A stretch of DNA of 50,947 nucleotides. Origin: an uncultured Oscillibacter sp. GTDB taxonomy: Bacteria > Bacillota > Clostridia > Oscillospirales > Oscillospiraceae. The notes under the pieces were generated by a model. The model was not told the origin of the DNA. It searched no databases and worked only from the letters and a program-made list of their open reading frames with translations. The translations under genes and the position numbers were made by a program. The stretch spans positions 1 to 50,947 of the forward strand of contig CANAWG010000016.1 of assembly GCA_947365245.1 (NCBI GenBank), read 5' to 3'. This document shows, piece after piece, positions 49,736 through 50,947 of this stretch (within the stretch, counting starts at the first letter, position 1; every line of letters starts with the position of its first letter).

Positions 49736-50419
49736 TTATTCTTTTTGAGTAGATGATTTAGCGTCTAAACGCTTTTTGTATGTATTGATTTTGTCTGGAA
49801 CAATATATAAATACTCAATGATAAAGCCTATAAATTCGGCCATAGCTTCAACATCATGTTCGTCTATTTCCAACTCTTTGTCGTGGGCTGCTGTATCACC
49901 AAGTAATTTTGCTAACGACGATGCCTCTTTTAGTGTATCGGGCAGCAAGCCCTTTGCGGCGATTTCTTCAATTTTGTCTTTTAGGCCCCATTTAGTAGCA
50001 CCTTTATCCTTAAGCAACAGTTCTAAAGTGCGCCTCAATGCCATAAGGCAAATAAATTTGTCGATGCCTTTTGTTTTCAAGGCAGCTGAATAAGCCTCTT
50101 TTATTTTTTGAGGAACTGATTTGCTCTCTATGCTGTTCTGTGGAAACAGAATGCTTCGTTCGTCAAAATATGAAAGTTGGTCGTAGTCACAACAATTCAT
50201 CATTGTTTCATCACTATAAGTCTCTCGCAGAGTGACTTTGTGGCAAACTGGACAAGCAAACAGTTCATATTTATAAAGAAAATCAATCTCTGAAAACTCT
50301 ACATCGCGCGATCCCCAAGTATATTCTCCGACCTTTTGCATAGGAGTTTCATTTCCGCAGTGGAAACACTTGATAATCTCTTGTTTTTCTTGAGCTAAAT
50401 CCATACTTCGCAAAGACAT
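49736..50419 (-). CDS. DUF4145-type protein with N-terminal zinc ribbon
   Basis: A 227-residue protein. CFHCGN near the N-terminus and CPVCHK ~45 residues later form a likely zinc ribbon. Residues ~110-205 match DUF4145 (SAALKTKGIDKFICLMALRRTLELLLKDKGA, LKDKIEEIA, LPDTLKEASSLAKLLGDTAAHD). That domain is often seen in or beside restriction and other defence proteins, but alone it has no known activity. The ATG at 50419 follows AAAGGGAG; an ATG further upstream lacks a site. Its AT-rich composition, opposite strand and own promoter mark it as cargo inserted into the conjugative operon. Confidence 0.78.
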   Translation of the reverse strand: MSLRSMDLAQEKQEIIKCFHCGNETPMQKVGEYTWGSRDVEFSEIDFLYKYELFACPVCHKVTLRETYSDETMMNCCDYDQLSYFDERSILFPQNSIESKSVPQKIKEAYSAALKTKGIDKFICLMALRRTLELLLKDKGATKWGLKDKIEEIAAKGLLPDTLKEASSLAKLLGDTAAHDKELEIDEHDVEAMAEFIGFIIEYLYIVPDKINTYKKRLDAKSSTQKE

Positions 50420-50455
50420 ACAGCATCTCCCTTTAGTATCAGATATAACGATGAC

Positions 50456-50484
50456 ATTATATAACGAAATTTTGTTTGCTTCAA
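50456..50484 (-). promoter_or_regulatory. Sigma-A promoter of the DUF4145 gene
   Basis: On the minus strand, TTGAAG (50484-50479) and TATAAT (50461-50456) are separated by exactly 17 bp, 37 bp before the start codon. The near-consensus match suggests constitutive expression independent of transfer functions. Confidence 0.8.
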
Positions 50485-50560
50485 GAGACACTTGTAATTT
50501 GCATCGGACTAAATTTATTTAGAATGTCGTTGTTCAAAGTGTGATGTCAATTATTGATGC

Positions 50561-50659
50561 ACCGTATACGAAGCGGACGTGCCGGACGAGGCGAGCATAG
50601 ACGAGAACGGGGACATTCTCAACTATGACGACCTGGACGACCCGGACGCTTTTGTATAG
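50561..50659 (+). pseudogene. virD4-tail direct repeat, copy 2 (orphan 3' end)
   Basis: A 33-codon stretch in the virD4 frame (YEADVPDEASIDENGDILNY...DAFV, stop) without start or upstream gene. It matches copy 1 at 91 of 99 positions. It adjoins the original downstream region toward Maff2, so it is probably the resident virD4 end left behind by the insertion. Confidence 0.8.
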
Positions 50660-50675
50660 CTTCTGGCAAAGGGTT

Positions 50676-50703
50676 CCCCGCAAAGTCGAAAGACTTTGTG
50701 GGG
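50676..50703 (+). other. GAAA-capped hairpin
   Basis: CCCCGCAAAGTC-GAAA-GACTTTGTGGGG is a 12-bp stem with one G-U pair and a stable tetraloop, between the virD4 tail and Maff2. It has no T-run and may be an mRNA-stabilising or regulatory structure. Confidence 0.5.
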
Positions 50704-50793
50704 GAGGAGGCGCAACGAAGCGAACGCAGTTTTCGCCGTAAGGCGGAAACGGAGTTGAGCGGAGTTTGTGCCGACGAGTCCAGAGGCAGACGC

Positions 50794-50818
50794 GCCGCCT
50801 GACATGGGCGGCTTTTTT
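50794..50818 (+). terminator. Terminator upstream of Maff2
   Basis: GCCGCC / GGCGGC with a 7-nt loop is followed by TTTTTT. Being 40 bp before the Maff2 start, it may act as an attenuator within the transfer operon. Confidence 0.75.
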
Positions 50819-50857
50819 CATGGCCGGGGATAATTCCCGGAGAAAATGGAGGTTTTT

Positions 50858-50947
50858 ATGCAGTTTTTCACTTCCGCCGTCACTACCTTGCAGACCCTCG
50901 TTGTGGCCCTGGGCGCTGGCCTGGGCGTGTGGGGCGTCGTCAATCTC
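50858..50947 (+). CDS. Maff2-family membrane protein (partial, cut by window end)
   Basis: The first 30 codons (MQFFTSAVTTLQTL..., then a Gly/Val-rich hydrophobic stretch) match the short Maff2 membrane proteins that follow virD4 in Tn1549-like elements, where they are thought to be part of the mating channel. ATGGAGG precedes the ATG at 50858. The gene continues beyond the window. Confidence 0.8.
   Translation, partial: MQFFTSAVTTLQTLVVALGAGLGVWGVVNL

Overview
The window is GC-rich DNA of a gut-type Clostridia. The combination of c-di-GMP-I riboswitches, an SLH surface protein, ordinary sigma-A promoters, Shine-Dalgarno sites and a Tn1549-like conjugative module fits a relative of Oscillibacter, Dysosmobacter or Flavonifractor. 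That assignment is inferred from gene content, not from a marker gene.

Region 1 (1-3020) holds a small AP2-type DNA-binding protein, then three tandem c-di-GMP-I (GEMM) aptamers in front of a secreted SLH-domain protein. A fragment of a second copy of that protein's C-terminus follows.

Region 2 (3059-21376) is a sugar island around one LacI-family regulator at 6188-7234. Leftward are ulaE-type 3-epimerase, lyxK-type kinase and araD-type 4-epimerase. Rightward are a PotABCD-like ABC importer, L-rhamnose isomerase, a nucleoside hydrolase, an iron-type alcohol dehydrogenase, a DUF4867 protein and an ADP-ribosylglycohydrolase-family protein. The two arms together encode a full route L-lyxose -> L-xylulose -> L-xylulose-5-P -> L-ribulose-5-P -> D-xylulose-5-P. 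Two near-identical 13-bp operators sit at the two divergent promoters. A C69 dipeptidase, a ribokinase-like kinase and an HpcH/HpaI aldolase follow.

Region 3 (21406-42854) is a complete nicotinate fermentation locus like that described in Eubacterium barkeri. It has a LysR regulator, dimethylmaleate hydratase (dmdAB), 2-methyleneglutarate mutase (mgm) with a GlmL/MutL-type partner, methylitaconate isomerase (mii), dimethylmalate lyase (dml), hydroxymethylglutarate dehydratase (hmd), 6-hydroxynicotinate reductase (hnr), hydroxymethylglutarate dehydrogenase (hgd), four-subunit nicotinate dehydrogenase (ndhFSLM) and enamidase (ena). Genes of unassigned role are interleaved: a UPF0280/ApbE-like protein, an orphan PTS IIC-type membrane protein, an AA_synth-family protein and a methyltransferase. 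The predicted outcome is nicotinate to propionate, pyruvate (acetate), CO2 and ammonia.

Region 4 (42904-50947) starts with a decayed junction: a HerA-like helicase 3' fragment and a 5'-truncated IS3 transposase. A conjugative-element module follows: ParB, a DUF7768-like protein, ArdA, PcfB, the VirD4 coupling protein and Maff2 (cut by the window end). An AT-rich DUF4145 gene with its own promoter sits between two 99-bp copies of the virD4 3' end.
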